64,000 nucleotides of DNA from Neorhodopirellula pilleata (GCF_007859915.1 NZ_SJPM01000004.1:368881-432880); one strand, 5' to 3'. Shown: positions 35,712 through 45,649, counted from the first letter of the stretch. Notes: generated by a model not told the origin, from the letters alone. A program made the numbers and translations.

Positions 35712-36944
35712 TTAAAACTCTTTGTCGATCACTTCTTTCGATGCCCTCGTTCCGAGTGAGCCCCATAGACCGTAGGGACTCTGGGAACCTGGGGCGCGAC
35801 TTCCCGTTCCTCCATCAACCACCATTCCAGCGGTTTCGGTTCCTGCCTCGATCGAATCCGTGATGAACTTAACCGCTCCGTCCGCCATTAGGACGTGAGC
35901 ACCGCCTTGGTGGCGGCTAGAGGTGGAACCTAACGTGTGTCGGTCCCAACTGCTCATTCCACAGATTTCGCTGTTGGGTGGTCGAACGGTTTGGAATTGA
36001 CCATTATTAGGCATCGCACAAGCCCACCTAAAACCACGACCATCGTCGGCAGGTAGTGTGGCGACGAGCCAAAACTTGGGTCTTGCTGGATCAATACCAC
36101 CAGCTAGATCCCGGCAATGCGTTGGTTTTGCATAAAAAGGGGTTCCAGTAATCTGCACGCTTCCAATCGTACGCACATCCTTATCTCCCAGATCGGTGGC
36201 GATTTCTCCCATAGCGATGGTGTTCGATGTTCCGTCAAGAATGTCCCTAAGACCAGTTTGTTGACGTATGACGAATGTTCCCCGCTGGCTAGATCTTGTA
36301 GTCTGTGCGGTGCCAGTGGATGGCGTCGGCGGAAGAGTCGCTGCGCCGCTTGAATTCACCCAAAGGTAGCCTGCACGATTGGCCTCTGCTGAATCTCCAG
36401 TGCAAACGACGTAATTTGTCCGGCCCAGAGCAGGTAGGCCGACCCCAGGATCACTCGGGCATCGAAGCGACTGTAACTCAGTCGCCCAGGGTGGGTAATT
36501 GATGTTAGAAGGAGTCGGTCCCATCGGAACCCAGGGCGATCCGATGGTTCCTGGAGTTGTCGTAGTGGAGCCATCCGTCCGAGCTGCGAGCGGGTTTGAA
36601 ATTTGCTCCCAAAGTGCCTGTTGCTCCATAAAGGGGAGCATGCCAACGAGAGCGCTCAGCCGATAATTCGAAGTTACCGTACTACCATTCCAATAGTCCA
36701 GCTTCGTTGGACCGTGTGTTCCTGTTCCATGCAACGGCAATTTATCGTACGCCGCATGATAGTTATGCATCGCCAAGCCAAGCTGCTTAAAATTATTACT
36801 GCAACTCATGCGCCGTGCCGCCTCTCGTGCAGCCTGTACTGCAGGCAATAGCAGCCCTACAAGGACTCCGATGATCGCAATGACCACCAACAATTCAACG
36901 AGCGTAAACGCTCTCTTTCTTCTAAAATGACGTAAGGAAACCAT
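35712..36944 (-). CDS. DUF1559 protein with prepilin-type N-terminus
   Basis: 410 residues from ATG 36944 (MVSLRHFRRKRAFTLVEL). Prepilin cleavage and methylation motif FTLVELLVVIAIIG, then the LLLPAVQAAREAARRMSCSN segment that defines planctomycete DUF1559 proteins, and the C-terminal motif DRHTLGSTSSRHQGGAHVLMADG (H-x-GGA-x-VxMADGS-type). These are very abundant pseudopilin-like proteins in planctomycetes with no proven role. Frame is open upstream to 37025, but without the motif. Confidence 0.92.
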   Translation of the reverse strand: MVSLRHFRRKRAFTLVELLVVIAIIGVLVGLLLPAVQAAREAARRMSCSNNFKQLGLAMHNYHAAYDKLPLHGTGTHGPTKLDYWNGSTVTSNYRLSALVGMLPFMEQQALWEQISNPLAARTDGSTTTTPGTIGSPWVPMGPTPSNINYPPWATELQSLRCPSDPGVGLPALGRTNYVVCTGDSAEANRAGYLWVNSSGAATLPPTPSTGTAQTTRSSQRGTFVIRQQTGLRDILDGTSNTIAMGEIATDLGDKDVRTIGSVQITGTPFYAKPTHCRDLAGGIDPARPKFWLVATLPADDGRGFRWACAMPNNGQFQTVRPPNSEICGMSSWDRHTLGSTSSRHQGGAHVLMADGAVKFITDSIEAGTETAGMVVDGGTGSRAPGSQSPYGLWGSLGTRASKEVIDKEF

Positions 36945-37103
36945 AGAGATTATTCCACTTGAAGAGACTAAACGGATTTCATTCGCACGAGCAAACACTG
37001 CCTGTCGATCTCCGATTGCATCCAATACTATCTCGGCTGCCCATAATGTGGAATACTGTTTAGGAAATAATCATTGGCACGAATGGCACAGTCGTTGTCG
37101 TAA

Positions 37104-37355
37104 CTATTTTTTTTCAAATGAGTTATCTCCGGCGGCGAGTCTTACTCGCAGGACGTCGCGAGGTTGCATCATCGGGTTGTAGTTGCTGCCTCGTTTCTTC
37201 CGCACCCGTGGTTCGAAACGCCCTGGACGTCGAACGAGGCATTTGCCGATCTGCTCAAGTCGGCTGACACTATAACTTCTCCGATCCATTGCCGTCATAG
37301 CATCAATCACATCCCACGCCGCCAACACGAACTGGCAGCAACCGACGAAGCTCAC
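37104..37355 (-). pseudogene. IS4-family transposase C-terminal remnant
   Basis: 83-codon open frame. The end GRFEPRVRKKRGSNYNPM and QPRDVLR matches the basic C-terminal tail common to many DDE IS4-type transposases (RP-x-R-x-EPR-x-x-KRRP-x-x-Y-x-x-M-x-x-PR). Nothing upstream on this strand restores the catalytic core; the 37360-37527 part has further short, broken frames. A decayed insertion filling the gap before the xylanase. Confidence 0.6.
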
Positions 37356-37527
37356 CTCGCGGGGCCGCCAATCCAGTCATTCATGTCGTCGACGGCATGA
37401 AACAATACGTCGGTGGTCGCTCTGCAGGCATTCACTGTGGCAAAACGACAAGCCGTAAGCGATCGTAAGAACCAAACAACTATCAATCGCATTGTCATTC
37501 AGGCGTTTAGAGAAAGCTGTAATTGAG

Positions 37528-39036
37528 TCACCGCTTCATTCCGCATGTTTGGACTTGAGGTGACTTCCTGCGGTGACGACTGGCCACTGCGAGCAAAGCA
37601 AGGCTCGCAGCGAATAGGCTCGATGGTTCGGGAACTGCTGTAACGGTAAGCGTGAACGCTGCATCATCGTTTAAGGCAAAGCCGCTGAACGTTTGCGATT
37701 GGCCATTGACGTTCACAGTAAAGTCGTAAGTCCCATCAATCACGAAGCCGTCCCACATGCCGTCAACGCCAATGAGTTGGTCGTCGAGACTCGTCATCCA
37801 TTCGCCCCTCACTAGATCGAACCATGCCGAAGCTTCGTCTTTGACGATCCAGTTTTCATCGAAGAGCGGACCGTTGCCTCGCCAATGCGCCGGATCCCAG
37901 GGCCCCCACATGCTGAAGCCGTTGACCGACTCATGCGCAAAAGATGCCTCCAAAATATTTTGGAACAGCTGCTTTTGATTTGCCGGCGAAATCTGATTGG
38001 CGTCGTCTCGCATATCAAACTCGCTAATCGCGATCGGAAGGCCCGTTTCGGCCAAAATGTCGAGTCGGCGAGTCAATTCGGCTTTGCTCACCATACGGTC
38101 CATGTGCGCCTGAACCTTGATTTGATCGATGGGAGCACCGAGAACCAACAGATCATTGACCAGATCGCGATACTGCATCGCGGCAGCGTCGCCTCCTGAA
38201 TTCAGAATGTTGTAGTCATTGATGGCCAAGTTGGCGTCGGGTCGAAGCGCGTCCGCCCGTATAAAGAAGTCTGCCCACGCATGCTTTTCGGTAGGATAGA
38301 TTCCCGCACTAACAAAAACGTCTGAGTAGTGCGTCACATGCAGTGGCTCGTTAAGTACGTCCCAATCGAGAACTGTGGGGCCAGCTCCCGCATCGCTGAA
38401 GCGAGTTATGATTCCGGCCGGTCCCAGACGTTCAGAAACCAGCGCGTCATGAAATAATTGAGGATCCGGGTTGGCCGCCGGACGAAACTGATTTGGGGTT
38501 GGCCAATTCGGGTTCTGCCAAACAACCGCGTGCCCGGTCACCGTCATGCCGTTTGCCTGAGCCGCTTGGATCGCCGCATCAACATGTTGTGGGCCGTTGT
38601 TTTGATAGGGCAACCACTGCATTCCGTTGGTCGGGATGATGTGATTGAAGTTTTCGTAAATGGCGGATCGGTAGTTCAGCGTGTCCTGCCAAGTCGGAAC
38701 GACACCTGTGCCTGAAAAGTCCCCGATCAATCCTCGCTTTTGATTACTATTGAGCGAAGAGAAATCTGATTCCGAGATCGTAAATAATCGGTCATGCACC
38801 TGCGTTCCAAACTGAAAAGCATGCCTGGTCATTTTTAGGTCGACGGTCGCATTGCTAATCGCGTTGCCATTGCTGTCTTGAACGAAAATGGAGAGGTTCG
38901 ATTTGCGGTGAGCGAACGGATCCTGTGCAAACGAGCTTCCAGGCCAGAAAAGCAAGCTAGTCAGGACAGCAAGTAGGGGACACAGGACGAAAAGCTTGGA
39001 GTGGTTCAAGATCGGTATGCTTGACGAATGAGGCAT
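37528..39036 (-). CDS. endo-1,4-beta-xylanase, GH10, with PEP-CTERM sorting signal
   Basis: 502 residues. N-terminal signal (HSKLFVLCPLLAVLTSLLFW), a short beta domain (NLSIFVQDSNGNAI, AFQFGTQVHDRLF), then the GH10 barrel: TGHAVVWQNPNWP, VLDWDVLNEPLH (acid/base Glu), VQAHMDR, LPIAISEFDMRD (nucleophile Glu), NGFSMWGPWD. The C-terminus is a PEP-CTERM tripartite tail: VPEPSSLFAASLALLAVASRHRR. It would be cut by exosortase and surface-linked. Cleaves xylan-type chains. Start ATG 39036; 160 bases to the upstream fusion gene, same strand. Confidence 0.93.
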   Translation of the reverse strand: MPHSSSIPILNHSKLFVLCPLLAVLTSLLFWPGSSFAQDPFAHRKSNLSIFVQDSNGNAISNATVDLKMTRHAFQFGTQVHDRLFTISESDFSSLNSNQKRGLIGDFSGTGVVPTWQDTLNYRSAIYENFNHIIPTNGMQWLPYQNNGPQHVDAAIQAAQANGMTVTGHAVVWQNPNWPTPNQFRPAANPDPQLFHDALVSERLGPAGIITRFSDAGAGPTVLDWDVLNEPLHVTHYSDVFVSAGIYPTEKHAWADFFIRADALRPDANLAINDYNILNSGGDAAAMQYRDLVNDLLVLGAPIDQIKVQAHMDRMVSKAELTRRLDILAETGLPIAISEFDMRDDANQISPANQKQLFQNILEASFAHESVNGFSMWGPWDPAHWRGNGPLFDENWIVKDEASAWFDLVRGEWMTSLDDQLIGVDGMWDGFVIDGTYDFTVNVNGQSQTFSGFALNDDAAFTLTVTAVPEPSSLFAASLALLAVASRHRRKSPQVQTCGMKR

Positions 39037-39196
39037 AAGTTGGTCGCGTTAGACATGCTACTCCCTAGGAACAGTGTCTGCTTCCTCACACTGAAAAAAA
39101 TGAGATGAGGCTTCGCTTGAGTGCAGGACATGTGGTCACGAGCGAGACATCAAGCGACAGCTCCACGCTTGCGCTGAAAGCCGTTTGTTGATAGCC

Positions 39197-42100
39197 CTAT
39201 TCGTCTAGTTGATCAAATGCGTTGTTCAGCTCATTTCGTGTAATTTTCTCCTCATCTGAAAGACCGCTCCGCAAGGGGCGAGCTGGCGGCTCCCAAAGTT
39301 CGACGACCGGGCGAAGCTCGTTCTTGTTGTTCAGAATGAAGGATTGGCTTCTGACGTGTCTTGCTTCCTGATGCTGGACATGGACCCATTCTCGTGGTTT
39401 ACTGGGCTTGCCAAGCAACTGAGGCACGAAGCTGCGTCCATGAATTTTATCAGTCGGCAGTGGAGCCCCCGACAAATCGCAAAGCGTGGGCAGCAGGTCT
39501 GAGAAGTCGATCAGGTCGCTGCAGGTCGATCCTGCTGAGATCTGCTTTGGCCAGCGGACGAGCAGTGGAACGTGCGTGCCACGATCCGTCATTGTGCCTT
39601 TGCCGCCTTGGATGGCTTTTCCGTCGCCCCATGTGTTGCTGAGATCTCGATCGGTCCCGTTGTCTGCCAGAAAGAATACGACGGTGTTTTCGGCAATGCC
39701 TTGATCGTCCAGGGTTTGCAATAGCTGGCCGATGCACTTGTCGAGGTACTGCACCATGTCGGGAAAATACTTTGGGTCACCTTTGTGTTCGCTGTGAGGT
39801 TTGCGATAGCTTAGGTCTATCGAATCAGGCGTTGGTTCCCATGGGAAATGCGGTAGTGGGGTTGCAAAGTAGGCGAGGAACGGCTGTTTTTGTTTGACGC
39901 TGGCCTGCATAAATTCGGTCAGGAATTCGACATCCACGTCGGGGCCATACCGATCCAGAACCTGCTCGGTAATCAGCCTTCCGTTTCGGTTGATGTGTGG
40001 TTTCCAAAACCGCCGAGTCTTTTCGCCGGCGCTGTCGAAGATCTGCCAGACCTGGTACTGATCAAATCCGAATGCGTTGATCGTGTTGTGTCGATGAAGC
40101 AACGACATGTGCCACTTTCCAGCGATGGCAGTGGCATATCCTTGCGTCTTCAATTGACGGGCGAAGCTGGGTTGGTCGGGCGAGAGATAAATGTTCTCTT
40201 GCCGTCGACTGTGAAGCACATCCGTCAGGCCGTTCTTGAATGGGTAACGTCCCGTCAACAGGCTCGCTCGCGAAGGTGAGCAGAACGGGTTTGAAAAGCA
40301 GTGGGTGAACCGCATGCCCTGGGCCGCAATCGCGTCAATGTTCGGTGTCGCGTGTTTGCCTCCATACGCGGAAAGACACTCGATCCCCAAGTCATCAGCA
40401 AGAATGATCAGAATGTTGGGCTTCGTCTTCGTGTTCGCGGGAGCATCGTGTGAAAGGTCTGATTCCATCACTGGAACAAATCGCACCGCATCGGCAATCA
40501 CATACCCATCAGTCCCTGCATTACTAATTTCGACAATGGCAGGCTTTTGCCTCGAAAACGAAAATCGCCCCAGCGAGTGCCATCCACTGTCGGCGGGCTT
40601 CTTTTGCTGATTGACGACGACTTCAGATTCTCCGTTAGCGTGATGGATCGCAATCGTAACGTTCGTGGCTCGGTTAGTGTGCGACGTGTAAGCAAGGTGA
40701 ACGTCGTACAAGCCTGACTTCAGATCACCCCATTTGAATCGTACTTTCTTCTCACCTTTGCCATGGTCGTCGTCGTGCAAATACGAGTCACCAATGAACC
40801 CGGCGCCGAAAGTGCTTTCCTTCCATTCTCCGATTCGTTCTGTGTCTGGATCGTCCAGAGTGTTGCCATCAGTTTTCGCGGAATCCTTTTTGGGCGGAGC
40901 CTTCGCAGCTTTAGTTTTTTGATTCCATTGGACAATTATCTTGTTCGCGTCCAGTTGCTGGCGGAGGTCGGCGTATTGGACATTCTGAACAGAAACATCC
41001 GCTTTGATGGCGAGACTCGCTGCGATCGCCGCGCTTTCGCTGAGCGTCATGAATACGGGTTCCATCCGAATGGAACCGTGAGCCACGTGCGACGTCGACA
41101 GGCAGATCGGGGCGAAGACGTTTTCACACTCACCATTGCGCGGAACAATCGATCGGTAAGAAATTCCATACGGCTTCGGCGGAACATGCCAGATCACACC
41201 GTCGTGACGAACGAATCCCTTTTCGTTGACAAAGAACTGCACGACATGCGAGTCCATTCCAAACGAACCTAGTCCGACCGGGTCTTGTGCCTCACGTTTT
41301 CCCTCGCAATCGGCTTGCGTCATCACATAGTCGGCGATCATTCGGCGTGCTTCGCGAATGTAGATCATGTAGGGCCAGCCACCGTTGTCAGTGAATTCAT
41401 CATTCGGCAAACCGTATTGGGCAACTTTGGTCCGAATCTTCGCCGGCACGCGTGGGCTATTGGCCAACGTCCACAGAAACCCGCGAATGTACAGTTCATG
41501 GGCGGCTTCGATCTCGCGTCGCTTTTCGTACGAGGCTTCTGGGTAATCCCAGTTGGCTCCGTCATAGTCACTACCGACGGCATGCATGTTATTCCAGTCG
41601 ACTTTCGAAGCCGAACCAGCCAGAGAGTCGATCAAGGCCGGCAACCGAGAGTCGCCGGCCTCGAAGTTTCGCAGCAGGAGTTCATGGTCGATGGCCCGGT
41701 AGCCTGACGGTTTGTCGATAGGAATTCGCAACTCGGGATCGGACGTGAGGCAGAGACGGTAGTTGTACGCCTGGATCTTGCGATCGCCTTGCCCGTTTAT
41801 CAGGCCATCGATCTTGTGGACATGCGGCAGTAGTCCGCTATCGGGTTTTCCGGGGACGATGTAAGGATCGACGTCGACAATGAAATGGTCCTTGTCACCT
41901 TGCCGATAGTGAACGCGTGGGTGAGTATCCCCACGTCGCACACCTGCCAGGCTTTCCCCGTACTGTTCTTCGGGCTCACGGCCGACGGTGTAGGTCACGC
42001 CCGCCGCCGCCATCAGGTCACCCACATAAGTCGCGTCGATGAACATCTTGCCGCGATACGTTTGGCCGTCAAGCGTTGTAATGGACACGATGCGCCGTCC

Positions 42101-42583
42101 GTTCATTTCCACGCCCGACTCGCGATTCAATTTCGCGTTGAAGACGACAGGGACGTCCGCTTCGTCGATCAATTTTTTGAAGACAGCTTGCCCCACGTGT
42201 GGCTCAAAGCTGCGAACAAACTTCTCGCCGTAGTGCTTGGCGATTTCGTCATAGAACTCGGACGCAATTCCGCCAAAAGTATCTCTTCGCCCCAGAAAGT
42301 CTGTCGCGCCCAGTCCGCTGGCACTCATGCCGCCGAGGAAGTGCGTCGGATTGACGAGAATCACTGAGCGGCCCTGACGTTTGGCCGAAATCGCAGCCGT
42401 GACAGCGCCACACGAATCGCCGTAGACAACGACGTCGAAAATAGGGGCTTCGTAGACAGGGGCTTCGGCTGCGGGTTCCGCTTGCCCGGTTTGCGGAAAC
42501 GCATGGAGCGTCAATGCAAAAAACGCGAGAGCGAGAATTGCCAAACGTGGGCGAGCCTTGTGAGCAGAATGTAGTTTGTTCAT
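39197..42583 (-). CDS. FAD-dependent oxidoreductase - golvesin-like - sulfatase fusion
   Basis: 1128 residues, single frame. Signal peptide (LAILALAFFALTLHAFP). Residues ~50-545: FAD-dependent oxidoreductase (VVYGDSCGAVTAAISAKRQG dinucleotide fold, FLGGMSASGLGATDF, MFIDATYVGDLMAAAG, STSHVAHGSIRMEP). Residues ~585-705: xanthan-lyase/golvesin-like beta domain (SYLHDDDHGKGEKKVRF, YVIADAVRFVP). Residues ~722-1128: type I sulfatase with ILADDLGIECLSAYGG, intact C-S-P-S-R at 768-772, GKWHMSLLHRHN and FFLADNGTDRDLS. One secreted chain would bind FAD and carry a formylglycine sulfatase. Probably acts on a sulfated glycan. Confidence 0.92.
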   Translation of the reverse strand: MNKLHSAHKARPRLAILALAFFALTLHAFPQTGQAEPAAEAPVYEAPIFDVVVYGDSCGAVTAAISAKRQGRSVILVNPTHFLGGMSASGLGATDFLGRRDTFGGIASEFYDEIAKHYGEKFVRSFEPHVGQAVFKKLIDEADVPVVFNAKLNRESGVEMNGRRIVSITTLDGQTYRGKMFIDATYVGDLMAAAGVTYTVGREPEEQYGESLAGVRRGDTHPRVHYRQGDKDHFIVDVDPYIVPGKPDSGLLPHVHKIDGLINGQGDRKIQAYNYRLCLTSDPELRIPIDKPSGYRAIDHELLLRNFEAGDSRLPALIDSLAGSASKVDWNNMHAVGSDYDGANWDYPEASYEKRREIEAAHELYIRGFLWTLANSPRVPAKIRTKVAQYGLPNDEFTDNGGWPYMIYIREARRMIADYVMTQADCEGKREAQDPVGLGSFGMDSHVVQFFVNEKGFVRHDGVIWHVPPKPYGISYRSIVPRNGECENVFAPICLSTSHVAHGSIRMEPVFMTLSESAAIAASLAIKADVSVQNVQYADLRQQLDANKIIVQWNQKTKAAKAPPKKDSAKTDGNTLDDPDTERIGEWKESTFGAGFIGDSYLHDDDHGKGEKKVRFKWGDLKSGLYDVHLAYTSHTNRATNVTIAIHHANGESEVVVNQQKKPADSGWHSLGRFSFSRQKPAIVEISNAGTDGYVIADAVRFVPVMESDLSHDAPANTKTKPNILIILADDLGIECLSAYGGKHATPNIDAIAAQGMRFTHCFSNPFCSPSRASLLTGRYPFKNGLTDVLHSRRQENIYLSPDQPSFARQLKTQGYATAIAGKWHMSLLHRHNTINAFGFDQYQVWQIFDSAGEKTRRFWKPHINRNGRLITEQVLDRYGPDVDVEFLTEFMQASVKQKQPFLAYFATPLPHFPWEPTPDSIDLSYRKPHSEHKGDPKYFPDMVQYLDKCIGQLLQTLDDQGIAENTVVFFLADNGTDRDLSNTWGDGKAIQGGKGTMTDRGTHVPLLVRWPKQISAGSTCSDLIDFSDLLPTLCDLSGAPLPTDKIHGRSFVPQLLGKPSKPREWVHVQHQEARHVRSQSFILNNKNELRPVVELWEPPARPLRSGLSDEEKITRNELNNAFDQLDE

Positions 42584-42596
42584 AGGAAGATTCTAA

Positions 42597-42857
42597 TTAA
42601 CCTCGCAGGATGCGAATCACGTGATTGTTTTTAATTTCAAAATTCAGGCGGTCATCTTCGACTGCCATTCCTGGCGGTTTCGGCTCCCCGTCCTGCCGAA
42701 TGATGCGCCAGGATCTCTTGCGCTGTCTTGCCAGTTCTGCGGCGGCTTCCGTCGTCAGGCCGATGAATTCCATGTCGTGGGAGTGCGAAGTGTTTTCAAC
42801 GGACTGAACCAGTCGACCGATGGCGATGCTGCTTGTGACCTTCCGCTTGCCGATCAT
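42597..42857 (-). CDS. small protein resembling peptidase-inhibitor I78-type domain
   Basis: About 86 residues from ATG 42857 (MIGKRKVTSS); a second Met at 42773 gives MEFIGLTTEAAAELARQ. The core GLTTEAAAELARQRKRSWRI, then RQDGEPKPPGM and DDRLNFEIKNNHVIRI, has the helix-plus-strand pattern of I78/potato-inhibitor-like small proteins (G-L-xx-xxA-xxLA, W-R-xxx-DG, D-RLN-xx-I). No signal peptide seen. Follows the fusion gene's start by 14 bases upstream, so could be first in the same operon. Function inferred weakly. Confidence 0.55.
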   Translation of the reverse strand: MIGKRKVTSSIAIGRLVQSVENTSHSHDMEFIGLTTEAAAELARQRKRSWRIIRQDGEPKPPGMAVEDDRLNFEIKNNHVIRILRG

Positions 42858-42862
42858 AGGAC

Positions 42863-42920
42863 TCAAGCCTGGGGACACGACACTTTGATCAGGGATCAAG
42901 CCTGGGGACACGACACTTTG
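42863..42920. repeat. two 25-bp direct repeats, REP-like
   Basis: Copies at 42863-42887 and 42896-42920 are identical (TCAAGCCTGGGGACACGACA then CTTTG). The unit holds the GTGTC/GACAC half-palindromes typical of RAYT-linked REP repeats. A RAYT transposase remnant lies about 190 bases away. Confidence 0.8.
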
Positions 42921-43107
42921 CCAGCTCATCCGCATGTAGCTTAACCGAGCTACAACCTTGATTCAACAAAAGTCGCCAGCACCGAAGCCTCGACGGCTTT
43001 GGTTTTGCTAGCTCTGGCGGCGTTTGCGATGAGAAAAGTGCATGCCTCATCCACGATCGGCCTGTTGGGCCGATGAGCTGAAGCAAATAAGATGCTGATC
43101 CCGGACC

Positions 43108-43383
43108 TTAGTCCGTGACCGCGAATAGCTCGCGTGCCCGGCGACGCAAATGATAACGTCGATGAGTGCCGTGACTCCGCATGGAGTCGACACTGTCGGG
43201 ACTACCAGCAACGGTGCAGAACAGCTTGCCGAAGTCGCTGACCAACTCACACCAAGACGCTTGATCCAAACCGAGTCGCTGGAGAAGCGGCGGGACACTT
43301 GCGGGCGTCTTGCCACGTTTGCCTGGGGCCGCCTGACGGGCCGTCCAGTCCAATAGTTCCAAGTAGTTCAATCGTCCAGTCAT
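43108..43383 (-). pseudogene. RAYT (REP-associated Y1) transposase C-terminal remnant
   Basis: 91 codons. RLNYLELLDWTARQAAPGKRG, LLQRLGLDQASWCELVSDFG and KLFCTVAGSPDSVD match the helical C-terminal domain of planctomycete Y1/REP-associated transposases. The catalytic HUH and Tyr part is absent, and no start signal fits. The downstream 42921-43107 segment has no gene. A fragment, not a working element. Confidence 0.6.
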
Positions 43384-43432
43384 ACTGCCTCCATAGAAGT
43401 CGGGGTTATTCTTCCGTCGGTATTTGCTAGCA

Positions 43433-45649
43433 TTATTCCCCAGCTGAATCCGAATTCGGGTTCGGTTTGGGTGTGATCAGGGCGCGAGGATAGGGGTCAG
43501 GCCAACCGCGATGCTGGGTGCGGAGTTGCGTCAGGCGAGCGAGTTCCTCCGCATCGGCGTAGATCGACCAACGTCCAGTTGCCGCTACTTTGTGCGAAGT
43601 GACCCAGCCGACGCGTTGCCAACGATGGAGCGTGGCGATGGGCATCGACAGCGCAGCGGCCAAGTCGCTGAGCCACCATTCATCCCTGCGAAGATGGCGT
43701 TCTTCGGTGACGCTCTTGGGTAACGGTCCGGTTCGAATGCCGCGATCACGCAGGAAGCGTGCTAGGATTCCTGCGCTAAATAGTGATGAGCGTTTTGGTG
43801 GTTGATAACCTTCGGCATTCAAAAGCTTGGCGATCGAACCGAGCGTTTTGCCTTCATCGAGCAAGGCTTTGATGCGTGATAACAGTTCGTCGTAGTACGA
43901 CAGTTGCTCGTACGTTTGAACCGGACGACGCATCGCGTGGTGACTGCCGAATCCGCCCTTCCAATGAATGTCCACATCTACTCGTTCGCTGTCGCCTTCG
44001 ACATTGACGACGACTTCATCGATCAACAGACGCGCGATCTCGCAACGGTCTTCGGCAGTGGTTGTTTCAGCAATCCACAACTGCGGTAAACATTCCGAGA
44101 GCGACTTGATCTCTTGACGTTCGTTGTCGCTCAGTTTTGCAGGTGTCGAGGTTTGAAAGCGATCGTACTCGATCGTCAATTGTTCTTGCTCACGCAACGC
44201 TTCCTCCCAGCGTCGTTCGAGTTCCTTGGCGACCAAGCGGTTCTCGGGATCGACTGCCGCGTAAGACTTGCGTGCCACTTCGACCCCATGATTTGAGCGA
44301 GAGAGTCGCTGTTGCCAATGCGATTTCAGTCGCTCACGTTCGCGCTGAATGTCTTCGACTGCGGCAAGCGAAACCTCCAACGACGCAGGCTCGACAACTT
44401 GCAACAGACGCGAGATCACGAACGCTTCGAGTGACTCACCCGAAAGGCTCTGGCAGAGATCACCGCCGTAGTCAATTGCATCACGCTGACAACTGTAACG
44501 CAACGAGCCAGTCGGATTCTCCTTACGAATGTTGGCATACTGAACAAGCATACGATGTCCGCAGCGACCGCAGACCACCAACCCGGCTAACACGCTTGGC
44601 CCGTGGCGAGGAGCTGACAGTGTCGTCCCCAAATGACTGTTTTCCCGCAGTTTTTGTTGGATTCGCTCGAAAGTCTCCCAGTCGATGTAGGCGTCGAAAC
44701 GATCGCGGATCAGCACGCGACAGTCCTCGTGAGACTTCAATGTGCGACCTGTCGTCGGTCGGCCAGCGATTTTTTTTCGCGTGTCGACTTCGCGATGTCC
44801 CCAACGATACGCGCCAGCATAGATCGGATGATGCAACATGTTGCACAGCGTCACGCGATTGGGAGGTCGCCACGTCAGTTCGCCGCGATCGCTGCCGAAG
44901 TGAGGACGCACGGGCACTTTGATGTCATGACTCACCATCCAGCGTAGTAACGCGTTGATGCTGCCCAAACGTACAAACTGATCGAACACCATCTTCACAA
45001 CTTCTTGCACCTGCGCGTCAGGATCGATCACGTAATCCCCTTCGCCATCGCGTGCCTTGACGCTGCGAATGTAACCGATCGGCGGATGGTTTAGCACTTC
45101 GCCTCGCTCCGCCTTATTCCACATGCCTTGGTGCATCCGTGTCTTGAGAATGTGAAGCTCTGCTTCGCTCATCGTTCCCTTGAGTCCCAACAGCAGCCGA
45201 TCGTTGTGATTAGACGGATCGTACAATCCGTCAGCATCGGCAAGCAAGACACGATAGATCGCGCACAACTCCAACAACGTATGCCAGTCTTTACATGAAC
45301 GAGCCAAACGACTCATCTCCAATCCAAGCACGATACCAACACGATCGGCGCTGATCTCACCAAGCAGTCTTTGAAAGCCCTCACGTCCTACGATTGAACT
45401 GCCACTGATGCCTTGGTCGTCATCAATGACTTCGATTCGATCTTGTGACCAACCGAACTCTTCGGCGCGATCGGTCAGCGCGTACTGTCTAGCGGTCGAC
45501 TCACGATGTTCAAGTACTTGATGCTGTGTCGATTGACGAACATAGACGATCGCGAGTCGATCCAGATGATGATCGAGTATCTTGTCACTTAATCGAGAAC
45601 GTCGCTCACGAGTGTCGGTGCGACGAGTTGCTTGCGCTGTGTTACTCAT
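43433..45649 (-). CDS. large serine recombinase
   Basis: 738 residues, ATG 45649. Resolvase catalytic domain ~30-180: AIVYVRQSTQHQV with nucleophile Ser40, GISGSSIVGREGFQRLL, GLEMSRLARSCKDWHTLLEL. Recombinase domain ~190-330: PPIGYIRSVKARDGEG, NRVTLCNMLHHPIYAGAY. Zinc ribbon: LAGLVVCGRCGHRMLVQY, RYSCQRDAIDYGGDLCQ. Coiled coil ~430-520 (LERRWEEALREQEQL). The C-terminal ~150 residues add HTH-like parts (GKTLGSIAKLLNAEGYQPP, PIATLHRWQRVGWV). It cuts and joins DNA for site-specific integration. Large serine integrases are often 500-600 residues; the extra tail is a planctomycete trait. It overlaps the small upstream ORF. Confidence 0.93.
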   Translation of the reverse strand: MSNTAQATRRTDTRERRSRLSDKILDHHLDRLAIVYVRQSTQHQVLEHRESTARQYALTDRAEEFGWSQDRIEVIDDDQGISGSSIVGREGFQRLLGEISADRVGIVLGLEMSRLARSCKDWHTLLELCAIYRVLLADADGLYDPSNHNDRLLLGLKGTMSEAELHILKTRMHQGMWNKAERGEVLNHPPIGYIRSVKARDGEGDYVIDPDAQVQEVVKMVFDQFVRLGSINALLRWMVSHDIKVPVRPHFGSDRGELTWRPPNRVTLCNMLHHPIYAGAYRWGHREVDTRKKIAGRPTTGRTLKSHEDCRVLIRDRFDAYIDWETFERIQQKLRENSHLGTTLSAPRHGPSVLAGLVVCGRCGHRMLVQYANIRKENPTGSLRYSCQRDAIDYGGDLCQSLSGESLEAFVISRLLQVVEPASLEVSLAAVEDIQRERERLKSHWQQRLSRSNHGVEVARKSYAAVDPENRLVAKELERRWEEALREQEQLTIEYDRFQTSTPAKLSDNERQEIKSLSECLPQLWIAETTTAEDRCEIARLLIDEVVVNVEGDSERVDVDIHWKGGFGSHHAMRRPVQTYEQLSYYDELLSRIKALLDEGKTLGSIAKLLNAEGYQPPKRSSLFSAGILARFLRDRGIRTGPLPKSVTEERHLRRDEWWLSDLAAALSMPIATLHRWQRVGWVTSHKVAATGRWSIYADAEELARLTQLRTQHRGWPDPYPRALITPKPNPNSDSAGE

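Noticed and set aside
37104..37355. That this fragment is the missing C-terminus of the truncated transposase at 46-47 kb
   Set aside because: The tail has the RKKRxxxY..PR form of another IS4 subgroup, not the Tn5-like end expected for that gene.
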